A stretch of DNA of 64,000 nt, taken from the NCBI GenBank assembly GCA_963662155.1, contig OY759266.1, positions 5,494,526 through 5,558,525 of the forward strand. Reading direction: 5' to 3'. The notes below the pieces were generated by a model. The model ran no database searches and had not been told where the DNA came from. It worked only from the letters and a program-made list of their open reading frames with translations. Position 1 is the stretch's first letter, and every line of letters begins with the position of its first letter. Below are positions 46,701 to 61,200 of the stretch, piece after piece. The translations under genes and the position numbers were made by a program. The DNA is from Lamellibrachia columna (lineage: Eukaryota; Annelida; Polychaeta; Sabellida; Siboglinidae).

Positions 46701-49700
46701 GAAGAAAGTGCCTACTTGTGGTATGAGGCGAGGGAGAATGTGAAGAAAGTGCCTACTTGTGGTATGAGGCGAGGGAGAATGTGAAGAAAGTGCCTACTTG
46801 TGGTATGAGGCGAGGGAGAATGTGAAGAAAGTGCCTACTTGTGGTATGAGGCGAGGGAGAATGTGAGGAATGTGCCTACTTGTGGTGTGTGTGGCGTGGA
46901 AGCCCTTGCGCTGTACTGAGGCGTCGGAGTAGAACATCATGTACATGTGGTTGGTGCTGGCAATGATGGGGTCAGGCACCTTGCTACCACAGTACTTGCC
47001 GAGGCTGCGGGCCTCCTTACTGATACCGTCAAACACCTCAACGTGGTCGTACGTGCACTCCTGATGTGGCTCCAACTCAAAGTCATTGAACACCTGAACA
47101 ACATTCAATGTGGTTAATGACAACATTCAAAGTGTGTTTACAGGACAATATATAAAGTGTATTTACTGAACAATATTCAAAGTGTGTTTCTAAACAACAA
47201 TTAAAGTATGTTTACTGAACAACATTCAAAGTATGTTTACTGAACAACATTCAAAGTATCTTTACTAAAAAACATTCAAAGTATGTTTACTGAGCAACAT
47301 TCAAAGTGTGTTTACTGAACACCATTCAAAGTGTATTTACATGACAACATTCAAAGTGTATTTACATGACAACATTCAAAGTGTGTCCATTTAACATATG
47401 AACAAAACTCCAAAGTGTGTTTCTACACAACATTCAAAGTGTGTGTATAGAACATACGAACAACATTTAAAGTGTGTTTTAACTGAACAACATTTAAATT
47501 TAAACATTAATTTTAATTTAATTTATTTGACCTACAGTTATAGATCTTAAACAGATCATTGCCATACAGACAATTAAAGCCATATTTGTTGAGGGAAGTG
47601 GACACGGTTGGGGTTGTCATGATGGGAAACCAGGGAGTGTATATAAGAATTGCCTACAGCGTGACATACAGTAAGATGTGATGTGGAGTGTGAGAACTGA
47701 CCAGTTTGATCCTGTGTCCAGGCGTTGTGCTGAACACCCACACACAGTCCTTCCTACTGGGGTAGTAGTCCGGCCAGTTGGGGCTGCTCATCTCCCCCAC
47801 CGGGTTCTTCACTTCATGTTGACATCCGCCTGACAACATGACACACAGATGTGTCACCATGACAACAGGATGTGTCATCATGACAACAGGACATGTTACA
47901 TGTGTTGCCATGACACCTCAAGGCAATTACACAGTCATGACCTTGTAAGTCAAAGGTGAAGCTTTGTTCACCTCTGCCATCTACGTATTAAAGTCATACA
48001 ACATAAACAAACCACATGGTAGGCAATATGCTCAAGTTTTCAAAGCACCTGGGCAACCACTGTAGGGATTCTACATGGCAATCTTGACTTCATGTGACTA
48101 CATTTTAATGCTCTCTGAGACAAAATGCGCAGAATATGACAGTGACAGTTAGGGAGTTGACCTGACCTACCTTCCTTGCAGTCGTGCATGTTCTCGTGCA
48201 GTGTAAAGCCGTTGTGACACGCGCATTGGTAGCTGCCCACAGTGTTCTTACAGATGTGTTGACAGCCACCATTGTCAACTGCACACTCATCCTTGTCTGT
48301 AAACACACCACCAATACTTACACACAACACCATCAACGCTTACACACAACACCAATAACACTTACACACAACACCATTGACACTTACACACAACACCATC
48401 GACACTTACAACTTTAAGAAAAAACCATGTACAGTCGCACCTCGTTAATGCGCGCCTCGTTATTATGCGGATTCGGATATAAGGCGGTCAGTCGTGGACC
48501 CTGATTTTATGCTGCCAGGGGGAAATGCCAAATGGGCCTGCTTAAACCTATTTAGAATTGCTGACAATTAAGTTAAGTGGTGGGTCATAAAATGATGCTT
48601 CAGTCGAGATCAGTTGAAAGGCCATTATTAATTCTACCTATTGTCGTTTTCTATGTTTAATCAGCTTATATACTACGTGTGTCAAATCATATACAATTTC
48701 GGCTGCTCAGATCCAGGTTATTATTTTCGATTCGTAGGCCTATTAGTCCAGTACATCATCATCGTAGCAGACCTATTCCATAATGGTATACACACATGTA
48801 TTTTATTCAGTTCAAGATTCAACAGGGTGCGACATTTTAAAATAATACACGTTGATGTTAGATGACTTGGTTAATAAGCTCTATAAACTGCACATTGGCG
48901 TATAAGACATTGCTGCAAGCACACAGTGGCTTCGACAGCATTCTTGGACTTGGTACAGCTGGTGGCGATCACTGTTTTTTAGTAGCTCCCTTGTGGCAGA
49001 TATAGGAACACCTAACGCGCCTGTCTCGTATACAGCGTGGTCTGCAATTGTGGACCCTGACCACCGCATTATAACAAGGCTCGACTGTATTATTTTGATG
49101 ATTAAGACACCTTGTAGAAATGTAGTAAACATAGAAACCTACCTATGAAGAATGACGCTGAGAATCCTGTCTTCTGCACAGTGTTGTCAGTACTGAAGAT
49201 AATGCGTAGGGTGTTACCCTCGGAGGCGATGGGCTGGGGGTTCTGGGAGCCACAGAATGTCCCATGAAGTGTGGACTCTGAGTCAAGGCCACTCCGCACC
49301 TCCACCGAGTCATACTCACAGTCTTGCTACAACACACAAGTCAAATTCACTGAGTCACACTCCCAATCTTGCTGCAAAACACAAGTTATATCCGCCAAGT
49401 CATATACAGTGCTGTTACAACTGATAACTCATGTTCACTGAATCATATGTTCCAGACATGCTACACAAACATAAGTCACTTCACACTCATACTATTGTAA
49501 TATTCCACTAACAAACACTGTAAGAGACAAAAGTCTTTACATAATAAGCAAGTCAGACAATCTCAGTCACTTGACATTTGGTCAGTAGATTCAAATGCCA
49601 ACAGGACAGTACTAGTGACAAATACATGCTTTAACAAGTACTGGATCAAACAATCTAACTAAAAATAAATTAGTTTATCTTCCATTCACTAGATGGCACC

Positions 49701-52700
49701 ACCAAACAGCTAGATGCCAATAAAAGCTCCTATAAGGCTGCCACAAACTTTGTTCACCATACATCATGTCGACCTTTTATAAAAAATCATATGACCATTT
49801 GATGAGGGTGGAGCTGGAGTCAGGCCATAAGTGGCCCCACAAGTGCACAATTACATACTGAAAACACACTTAATGAGTGCCAATTAATTACGTAATTATA
49901 CATTGATTGCTTAATCAAAGTGTGTCCAGACATAGCCAATTGAAGTAACTTTACTCTTTTAGCTTCTGCAGTATGAAATGAAGTCTCCTTGGTCCTGACA
50001 ATTAACTGGTAATATGTGCAGCTGATACAGAGACAACTAAAAAAATCTCAACAATAATGTGACTTAAAAGTTGATGTGCCAGTGTTTTCCCAAATTAGTC
50101 ATCGTAACTGTCACCGATTAAAGTTACAAACCTAATGCATTACTATTGTGTCAACAGGGGAAATGCAACAAACATATTTCACAAATGTATAGAAAATTAA
50201 TACAGTTATGCATCACTTACATACATTTGCATCCAGACAATAGTGTTCATACAAGAAGAGTGCCCATTCATCAGAGTGTATCTATTACTAGCTAACAGTA
50301 AAACGATACAGTCTGTTCACCACAAACTGTCCACGAGAGAGGGACATTTAATTGGGGGCAGTGGAGCTAACTGGTCAGAAGGTCCACTCGAGAGGGGCAA
50401 CTATAAACACCCTGGTGCTATTTTTTAATGTTGATCCATTCCACTAAAAGATAATAGTATAAAGACTGCAAAGACAATCTTTGGAAGTTTTGGATGTTTG
50501 TTTCAACTATTTAGTTAATTTGGCATCAAAATAATGTTTTATTAGCTGGATGAGAGAAGAGTTAGTATGACTGACACTGACAGTGTAGCCCATATCGTAG
50601 TCCACCCTTGTTCTGTTTATCAACATGTGAATCACCTAAGACTGTGGCCATGGTAGAGAGCTAGAGAGTTGTCAGTTTTTAACCTGCACTGGTGATTCAC
50701 ATGGACATATCAGGTTCATATAAACAACTGATATATATATATGTTGTGCATGCAGGCAGGCACGGTAGTGTCCCACGGTAGTGTCCCACGACATCAGTGA
50801 TGGACTATCCCTCCATGCTCAGATGACCAACGTTGATGATGGTCCTAGCTCATTAATTAGGTATGTAAAAGAGCAACTGAGGACAAAATGCTCCCTGGCA
50901 GTGACCACCCTCAGTGTCAGTACAGAAGGTCAGCTTGATGTTTTGAAAAGGGCTGGCTAAGTGAATGAGGCCATGATCATGAGGCTGTCAGATTCTGGAA
51001 ACCACAACAGACTCTGTTAATAGCATGTGCGAGTGCTGGAGACAAACTATAACTGCGTGTCAGGCAGACGTGTGAGAAATGTATTCAATGACAAACCTAG
51101 ACCAGGGTCACAGAGAGCATGTTGCAAGGAGCCTCTGGCTCAAACAGTGAACCCAACTAGGCCCTACAATGTACTCCTGTCTAGACGATACTTTTAATGA
51201 CCATCAGTACTGGTATTAAGTAGCCTAGTTTCTTCTCCCTGGCATTACTTGTTGCCAGTGTCTGTGTCTATTGCTGGACATTATTTAGTGAAGCATTAAG
51301 CCATGCTATTCTCAGGAACTATGTTAGCACTAACAACTCTCTGGAGTGGATGTTGGCTCTACCCTGTACTAGACATCTCCAGAACAGCTTGTAACTCTGC
51401 TATGCAGTGCACCTATCTAGAGCTGACCCTGTTCAGCTACCCATGATCTAAAGGTAGGTATTTAGTAGAAACCATCCCATCTCACCCTGGCACTGCCCTT
51501 TGGCAAATCAGTGAGAGGAGGGTAAGCCATTTATTAGCTCCACTGCCCCCAATTAAATGTCCCTCTCCAACCAGAAAATTAGCCTTAATTCAGACACCCT
51601 CCAAACAGCAGTTTGTTGATGCTGTGGAAATGGTGTTTACTTGTGAAACCCTGCCTCTTGAACTGCCTCAAAGCCCTGTAGTGCTCCACCACAATCCCCT
51701 GTACTGATCCACCTTTGTCTTGCTGTGACAGATATAGCAACACAAATAACTGGTGACTCTAATTCTGGCCTGTCTTGGGAGACACCCACCTGCTATTTGT
51801 GTCACAATGGCACATTTCAGTCCAGTGACACTAGTGATCGTTCAGCATCACAGCCAAATCTTCAATCTTTCTCCATCACATCCCTCTTTCACAACTTTCA
51901 GATCTCCTCCCATTCCCCCTCCATCCATGTCTAACCGCCATTCTGTGTATTCAGCTGTGAAGGGTAAACTCCCATCCACATGTGTACTCTGCCAGACTTG
52001 GACCACAGGGATACCAAGATAATCTTACATCATCCTATTAAGTGTACTTATTTCTGAGGTTTGATGGCCTATATTAGATACAGCTGGTAGACGTAGGCCA
52101 GTGACTAGGGGAAGTGGATAGGGATCCAGTCTTCCCGTTCCCAATGGCTGGGGAAGAACATGGGGATTAAGTTTTCCCCTGTCCCAGTGGCTAGGGGAAG
52201 AACATGGGGATTCAGTCATCCCTGTCCCAGTGGCTAGGAGCAGTGGATGGGGATTCAGTCATCACTGATCTAGTGATTAGGAGCAGTGGATGGGGATTCA
52301 GTCATCACTGACCCAGTGGTTAGGGGCAGTGGATGGGATTCAGTCATCACTGATCTATTGGTTAGCATCACTGACCCAGTGGTTAGGAGCAGTGGATGGG
52401 ATTCAGTCATCACTGACCCAGTGGTTAGGAGCAGTGGATGGGGATTCAGTCTTCCCGTCACAGTACAAAGCAAACAGTTTCTATGGAAACCCAAACTAAA
52501 CAGTACCCTGAAGGTAGACAGCCAGTTATGTTGGAGACATTCTCCCAGCTGCTAGGCCGGTATGAATACTGTCACCAGTGATTACTGACATCAATGATCA
52601 GTGTTTCCAGTTGTCACTGCGCCACAGTCCTCATAGACTGTGTCACCAGGGATCACTGTCAACACACATCATTATCACTTACAACCACTGTGATGCAACA

Positions 52701-55157
52701 GACCAGTCACCAGAGACCACTGACACAACAGACCAGTCACTAGAGACCACTGTCACAACAGACCACTGTGGCAAGAGACCACTGTCACCAGAGACCACTA
52801 ATGCAACAGACCACTGTCACATGTGACCACTGACATCACATACCTCTTTTATCACAGACCACTGACATCACATACCTCTTTTATCACAGACCACTGACAT
52901 CACAGACCACTGTCATTACAGAACAGTGTCATCAAATAATACAGACCGCTGATGATGAATGAACCACAGTCATCACAGACCATTGTCATCATAGACCAGC
53001 CACCAGAAACCACTGCCCCCATAGAACACTGACAAAATAGACCATCTAAGACCATATGGCTAAATGGTTGTTAAATGCAAGCTAGTGTATAGAGAACCAG
53101 GTTTGTCTGCCTACATGCCGGTAGAGAGCCTCGTCCCTGTCTGTCTGCCTACGTGCCGGTAGAGAGCCTCGTCCCTGTCTGTCTGCCTACGTGCCGGTAG
53201 AGAGCCTCGTCCCTGTCTGTCTGCCTACGTGCCGGTAGAGAGCCTCGTCCCTGTCTGTCTGCCTACGTGCCGGTAGAGAGCCTCGTCCCTGTCTGCCTGC
53301 CTACGTGCCGGTAGAGAGCCTCGTCCCTGTCTGTCTGCCTACGTGCCGGTAGAGAGCCTCGTCCCTGTCTGTCTGCCTACATGCCGGTAGAGAGCCTCGT
53401 CCCTGTCTGTCTGCCTACATGCCGGTACAGAGCTTCGTCCCTGTCTGTCTGTCTACATGCCGGTAGAGAGCCTTGTCCCTGTCTGTCTGCCTACATGCCG
53501 GTACAGAGCTTCGTCCCTGTTTGTCTGCCTACATGCCGGTAGAGATCCTCGTCCCTGTCTGTCTGCCTACATCCTGGTAGAGAGCCTCGTCCCTGTCTGT
53601 CTGCCTACATGCCGGTACAGAGCTTCGTCCCTGTCTGTCTGTCTACATGCCGGTAGAGAGCCTTGTCCCTGTCTGTCTGCCTACATGCCGGTACAGAGCT
53701 TCGTCCCTGTTTGTCTGCCTACATGCCGGTAGAGATCCTCGTCCCTGTCTGTCTGCCTACATCCTGGTAGAGAGCCTCGTCCCTGTCTGTCTGCCTACAT
53801 GCCGGTAGAGAGCCTCGTCCCTGTCTGTCTGCCTACATGCCGGTAGAGAGCCTTGTCCCTGTCTGTTTGCCTACATGCCGGTACAGAGCCTCGTCCCTGT
53901 CTGTCTGCTTACATGCCGGTACAGAGCCTCGTCCCTGTCTGTCTGCCTACATCCTGGTAGAGAGCCTCGTCCCTGTCTGTCTGCCTACATCCTGGTAGAG
54001 AGCCTCGTCCCTGTCTGTCTGCTTACATGCCGGTACAGAGCCTCGTCCCTGTCTGTCTGCCTACATCCTGGTAGAGAGCCTCGTCCCTGTCTGTCTGCTT
54101 ACATGCCGGTAGAGAGCCTCGTCCCTGTCTGTCAGCTTACATGCCGGTAGAGAGCCTCGTCCCTGTCTGCCTGCCTACATCCTGGTAGAGAGCCTCGTCC
54201 CTGTCTGTCTGCCTACATGCCAGTACAGAGCCTCGTCCCTGTCTGTCTGCCTACATGCCGGTACAGAGCCTCATCCCTGTCTGTCTGCTTACATCCTGGT
54301 AGAGAGCCTCGTCCCTGTCTGTCTGCCTACATCCTGGTAGAGAGCCTCGTCCCTGTCTGTCTGCCTACATGCCGGTAGAGAGCCTCGTCCCTGTCTGTCT
54401 GCCTACATGCCGGTACAGAGCCTCGTCCCTGTCTATCTGCCTACATCCTGGTAGAGAGCCTCGTCCCTGTCTGTCTGCCTACATGTCGGTAGAGAGCCTC
54501 GTCCCTGTCTGTCTGCCTACATGTCGGTAGAGAGCCTCGTCCCTGTCTGTCTGCCTACATGCCGGTACAGAGCTTCGTCCATGTCTGTCTGCTTACATGC
54601 TGGTAGAGAGCCTGTCCCTGTCTGTCTGCCAGTACACATAGACAGGAAGTTATGGAGCCACTTACATTGTTACCCTCGAGGTTAAAGTCTGTGAAGTTGA
54701 TGGTGATGCGGTACTGGGCTGGGGCGACTATCTGCCACACACAGTTCTTGTTTGGAGGGTAGAGGTCGGGGTAAGACGGACTCTGGATGGTGCCATTGGC
54801 TGTGTCAATGTATCCCCCACAAGCATCTGAAGCACAACAACATCTTTATATAGTCACTTGTGTATCTGTCAGTGCTACTACCCTCACTGAATGCCCCTGG
54901 GGTGCAAGCAGTGGAAGACAGTTTGGGGGTTGGAATGCTACTACTACTACTCCTGACGGGAAATTGACACAATATGTTCATGATTTAAGGAAGTTATTGT
55001 AAAATGCAGACCATTTCCAGTTGAATACAAATGCATGTTTGGTAGTTAACTGTTGATTGAGAGGCTGGACTTCCGTAAACAGGTACGTAGATAACCTGTC
55101 AGGTACGTACATAACCTGTCAGGTACGTACATAAGTACATAACCTGTCACACACACA

Positions 55158-55213
<56 letters not shown>

Positions 55214-58200
55214 CACACATTGAAACTTGTTCTGTTAAATTAAATCATACCAGAAACAACAACAAAAAACTCAAGTTAAGGATAAAGACAACAATACAAA
55301 TTGACATGTTTACGATGTATGTATTTCATGAGAACACACTGAAGTGACAACCTAGCCTTGACACATTAACATCTACAGTTGTCACATGCATAAAGTGTAT
55401 TGAATGTAACTTAAATTATTCAACACAGTGCAATGCTGACCTGAAACTAACATGTTTGTTAACACCAACTAAATACAGGTTGAAACTGGTTTGATATGAA
55501 TCTACCAGCAGGTGGCGGCACTGTGATAGCATACACTTGTTACATCAAATCCACTGTGTGGGAATGGTTCTCGACAAGTAGCGGCAATAAGTCAGGCGAA
55601 GCCACGCTGTGATGCTGGTTAGCTATCCTTAGCCCTGTCGACTCCATAAACTGTTTTATCTCATTGCAGATCATGATAGATTGAAATCCCCCAACATTAT
55701 GGTCATAGTATCATTGTAGACAATATGTACGTAGAGTCCCACAATAAAAAACATACGAAGCAACCTCTATACAAGAAACAAGGTGGTGATGACATCTGCC
55801 AAGGACCAACGTTCTATTAGCTAGTACTAGTGTGTGCTGCATGTGTTGCCCATGGTCATTTATATAACAGCAAAAACAAGACATTTACTAACTCCTGGAC
55901 CAGCAGCTGCACACACCATGAGTGTCAATCTACACTAACCAGTGGCTAAGCATTCATTGTAGCAACCAGACAGTCAAATAGTAATTTGTTTTCTGGGATC
56001 AAAGAGAAGCTGTGTAACTGCCCTGACAGGTGGGTTCAACAGGTAAGTTTCCCTAGGGCTCTGAACTGGCAGCTCAATTCACCCATATGCTTCATATCAA
56101 CTACTACAGCTCTGGGGTGCATATAGACATATCAACTACCACAGCTCTAGGGTGCATATAGACATACGGTCTACATCTGAGACATAATTTAACAAGATTG
56201 TCATCCAAAGTAACGTGATCCAGATGGCATGTTAACAAGGAAGCCAGAGTAACTTGCTGCTTCGAAATGCCACATTTACTTCAATAACTCCAATGATTTA
56301 CGTAGTAGATATACTTTTGACAGTTTCTACTTGGGAATTAATGAAATACCTGTCACTGTAGAATTGTTCTAGTGTCTAGGCCTTGAAGAAGAACAAAACA
56401 AGGTACATAGTATAGCTATGATCTTCCATGGTTTAGAAATCCAAACTTTCGTATAACCTTCTCAAGACCATAAAATTGTATACATTGTCATGACTTCCAT
56501 TAAACAAAACTGTCCATATTTTAAACCCTTTAAAATAGGTAAAAAAATAATGGCTGCATCAAGGAACCAATTTAGGACAAACATTTCAACAGCAACAATG
56601 CACACACTTCCTAGCTGCATTAAACTACATGCCCAATTCCTTCTCGATTGGCTCTGTTGGCTCTAAAAGAGCGTTGAGAATATTTTTTAAGGATTCAGAC
56701 AATAACCTGGACAAACAACAACCAGGACATTTGCTGTTTCATTATGTAAACTTCAAAGCGAGTTTTGGGAGTTGACAGTTGGCCTGTATCCAGCCATATT
56801 GCCTGCTATAACTAGTTAAGACTGGGGATCACTGGCAGCTGTTATCAGCAAGCTGCTAGGAATGCACACATTTCCTGGCAATTAGTGAGGCCAAGGTGTC
56901 TGGTCCTTGCACTCACAGGAGCTGGGAAAATTTGCAGCTGGCCTTGGCAGAAACTCACCAGTTAGCGTTTGACAGTCAAAATACTGACCACTGTCCTGAA
57001 GTAATAAAATGTTTTACCGTAGAGCCTGACAAGCCATCAGGGTGTGTTGTGTGATATTTTTGAAGGCTTAATAACATACCAAGTTTGAAGACCGTGGGTA
57101 GTGACTGCCAAATGTTTTTCTGGGTTTAAACTGTTGGTGTTGGTATCTACCTTCACAACGTTTGCCGTCCGAGTGAAGTTCATAGCCTATGTTGCATTCA
57201 CAATGGAACCCTCCGAGAGTGTTAACGCAGACATGTTCACAGCCATGGTCCTCTGTCAAACACTCGTCATACTCTGAAACCACAGGTAACAGTCAAGTCA
57301 AATGACATTCTACAATACTGACATCACTGAGATGGTGACATTCTATGATACTGACATGGAGGTAGTGACATAAAGTCAAGTAACATTCTGCGACACTGAC
57401 ATCTCACTCAGTTAGCGACAAAAAGAGAGGACCCATCATATGTAGATCAGTAACACATCACTGATCTGGTGATATTCTACAAAACTGACAAATCACTTAG
57501 CTATTGAAATAAAATCAGAAGACACATGCATGGCTGTGACTTCAGCATAACGCTGCTTTAAAAACTGTTGTAAAACTTCTTAATATATTTTGTGTATTAT
57601 TAAGACACACCACAAGATACATTCCTATCACAATCCTAGTCCACAATTGTCACAACCTGCATTCCTATCGCACTCCTAGTCCACAATTGTCACAACCTGC
57701 ATTCCTATCGCACTCCTAGTCCACAATTGTCACAACCTGCATTCCTATCGCACTCCTAGTCCACAATTGTCACAACATGCATTCCTATGACACTCCTAGT
57801 CCACAATTGTCATAACCTGCATTCATATGACACTCCTAGTCCACAATTGTCACAACCTGCCTTCCTATCACAGTCCTAGTCTACAACTGTCACCTGTATT
57901 ACTATCACACTGTACACATATGCACTTGCATTCCTATCATACACCTAGTCCACAATTGTTACAATCTGCATTCCTATCAGTCTCCTATCACACACCTAGT
58001 CCACAGTTCTCACAACCTGCATTCCTATCACACAGCTAGTCCACTATTGTTACAATCTGCATTCCTAACAGTCAACTATCACACACCTAGTCCACAGTTC
58101 TCACAACCTGCATTCCTATCACACACCTAGTCCACAATTCTTACACCCTGCAGCAATTGAACAAGCATAGAAAAAGTTATTCAACCAAAAAATAACAACA

Positions 58201-61200
58201 TGACATTGAAATAGCCCAACGAGCCATGTGATTTTATTACAATGTCTGCCAGGTTTACATACAGTAAGTGTTTAAACTGCCTTCACACTAAATTAATACA
58301 GTTATTAAAGCATATGAAATCACTTGTATGCTTATTTTCTTGAAAAAAGTTTATAAAATGAAGTTGCGCTTCCACAATTTTTGGTTCATATATATAAGTC
58401 CACACACTCATTTACATAGACTCACTCGTTTACATAGACACACTCATTTACACAGATGCACTCATTTAAACAAACAGACTTGTTTACACAGACACACTCA
58501 TTTAAACAAACACACTCGTTTAAGACAGCAATTGAATATTGGAACATTCTAAAATATGAAATTGAGAGTATCATCGATAAATTTGTTCCCTTGAAAAATA
58601 AGGAAAACGGTCTGGAAAGAAACACTTGTCAAAAGAAGCTATTACAAAATAGCATTCAAGCAAACTATGTGGAGGGTTTATAGGCAAACAATCTAAAAGA
58701 AGCTATGAGCAAAAACTAGCATGAGTTTTTTTGCATATGTCAGGAGTAAACAAAACGTACGAGACAAGGTCGGACCTCTAGAAGACAGTGCTGGAAATAT
58801 AATATCACAAGGGTTTTTAATGGCGGAAGACCATATGGTTACTTCAGTTCAGTGTTTACCAGAAAGGATATTAGTTCATTACCAGTTCAAAACTACTAAT
58901 GGAAACAGTAGAACAAATCAGTATACCACTTGCAAGAGTGTTCAACTTGTCATTAAAAGAAGGAGTTGTTCCTTTTGAATGGAAAGAACAAGCATCATAC
59001 CATTACTTAAAAAAGGATTGAGAAATAAGTCAGAGAATTACAGACCAGTGAGTTTAACATCAGTGATTTGTAAATTATTAGAAAGGTTAATAAAAGACCA
59101 TATGGTGGACTTCCTTGTTAGGCATAACTTATTCAATTCACTTCAACATGCATTCCTAAAAGCAAGGTCATGCTTAACAAATATGTTATGTTTTTTGGAA
59201 GAAATCACTAAGTGGATAGACGAGGGATCGCCAGTAGATATTATCTACTTAAATTTTCAGATAGCCTTTAACAAAGTGCCACATCAAACATTACTACTTA
59301 AATTAAAAGCCCATGGTATCGGGATAGCATAATTGGATAGAACAATGGCTGACTGACAGAAGACAGCGTGTTGTAATAGATGGAGAGGTTTCAAACTGGA
59401 ATTCAGTTTTGAGTGGGATACCACAAGATCAGTATTAGGACGTTTATTATTCTTTAATATATTTCATTACTTGGATGACAATATAACAAGCAATGTACTG
59501 AAATTTGTGGATGACATAAAAGTATTTAGAAAGGTTAACACTGATGGTGATAAAAAATTTACAAAACGATCTAGACAAATTAGTTAAATGGTCTAAAAAA
59601 TGGCAGATGTTATTCAATTTTGGGAAATGCAAATGCCTACATACAGGACACCGGAACTTGGATGTAAACTATAATATGGGATGTAATGTTCTAGGTACTA
59701 CTGTAAAAGAAAAGGACTTAGGGATAACAAGTGCTGATATGAAATTTTCAGAGCAGCGTGGTATTGCAGCTTCAAAGGGTAATCAAATTCTTGGGTTGAT
59801 TAGGAGAAACACAACTTACAAGGACAAAAGCTAATTATACCTTTGTATACAGCAATAATTAGACCTCATTTAGAATACAAGCGTGGAGACCATATCATAA
59901 GAAGGATATAGATACTCTTGAACGCATACAGAGAAGAGCAACTAAAATCATTCCAGAACTGAGAGACCTTAGTTATGAAGAATGCCTGAACGCCTGAAAG
60001 AATGTGGTTTAACAACTTAAGAGACAAGGAGGTTAAGAGGAGATCAGATTGAACTTTTTAAGATATTGAATGGGTACAAAAATATTGACAGAAATATGTT
60101 TTTCTCACTCAAGAAAGATAGTAGAGCTAGAGGACATGAGGTGGAATTAGTAAAGGATCAGTGTAGACTGGATATCAGGAAGTACTCGTTCTCACAGAGG
60201 ACAATAAATGAATGGAACAAATTGTCTACGGATTGTGTAACTGATAGCAGTGTGAATATGTTTAAAAACAAGGTTAACACAATCTCAGGAGGGCGGGTTA
60301 CACGTAGATGAACATTGTTGGACTCTCCATAAGCCAATGGCTTCCTTATCCACTTGCCATCTGGGTCTTTGGCTTGGATAGCAAATCTTGTTAAATTTGA
60401 TGCATCTCAATTGAGAGTCTAATACTCGAACACTTTGCTTACACAAGTTCGAGAGCCCAACAACGTTTAGTTCAACCTCTCTGGCAACTTAATTCTCCAA
60501 ATCTCCATGACATCATGAAACTGTCTCGCACATACATCACACCCTGTGATGATGTCACTGACCCACCACCTGACATTTACCTTTAATGAAGGTTGCAGCA
60601 AATCCAGCTTTCTGCACGGAGCCATCGGAGACAAACTTGACGTAGAGTTTGTTGGTGGATGATTTGATGGGGGCAGGAACCTTGTATCCACAGTACTTGC
60701 CTATGAGGGGGGAGTCATCCTCATGTCCATCACGGATCTCCAGGTAGTCATAGACACAGTTGTCATGATTCTCTACCTACAAGTGATATCATTGCCAACT
60801 GTCAACACTCTATCAGGCAAATCTGTCATGCTCGGTCAGGTTTCTGCATTACTATACTTCCAGGATATTATTATTTTATACAATTAAATGCTGGAGTTGC
60901 ACAAACGAATATTATAAATATGCCTTGCAAGCTGAATGTACAAGCCTTTGATCTGAGCACAAAAGAAACGGATATATAACTAGGGTTCTAGGAAAATACC
61001 CCTTTTTGAATGAAAGACTCTCCATTTAAAACATCTGTGAGATTATTTTGTAACTTCCGTTAAATTTATTAACCTGTTTTGAAAAGGCTGATGGTATGTG
61101 ATTGCTACTGGCAGGCAGGAAAACAATAAGAACTGCCAACATGTCACTAATGGTTACTGCCACACCACAGACAGTGTTTACAAGGATGTGCACTTCAACA

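Noticed and set aside
47830..47905. Another junction-derived array at the CUB4a acceptor
   Set aside because: Only tgttgtca is shared between the acceptor and the three short repeats of atgacaacagga; too weak to count.
53105..54640. Protein repeats such as [11 protein letters not shown]
   Set aside because: Frames across the 38-nt array only, with no start, domain or splice support; intronic in tolloid.
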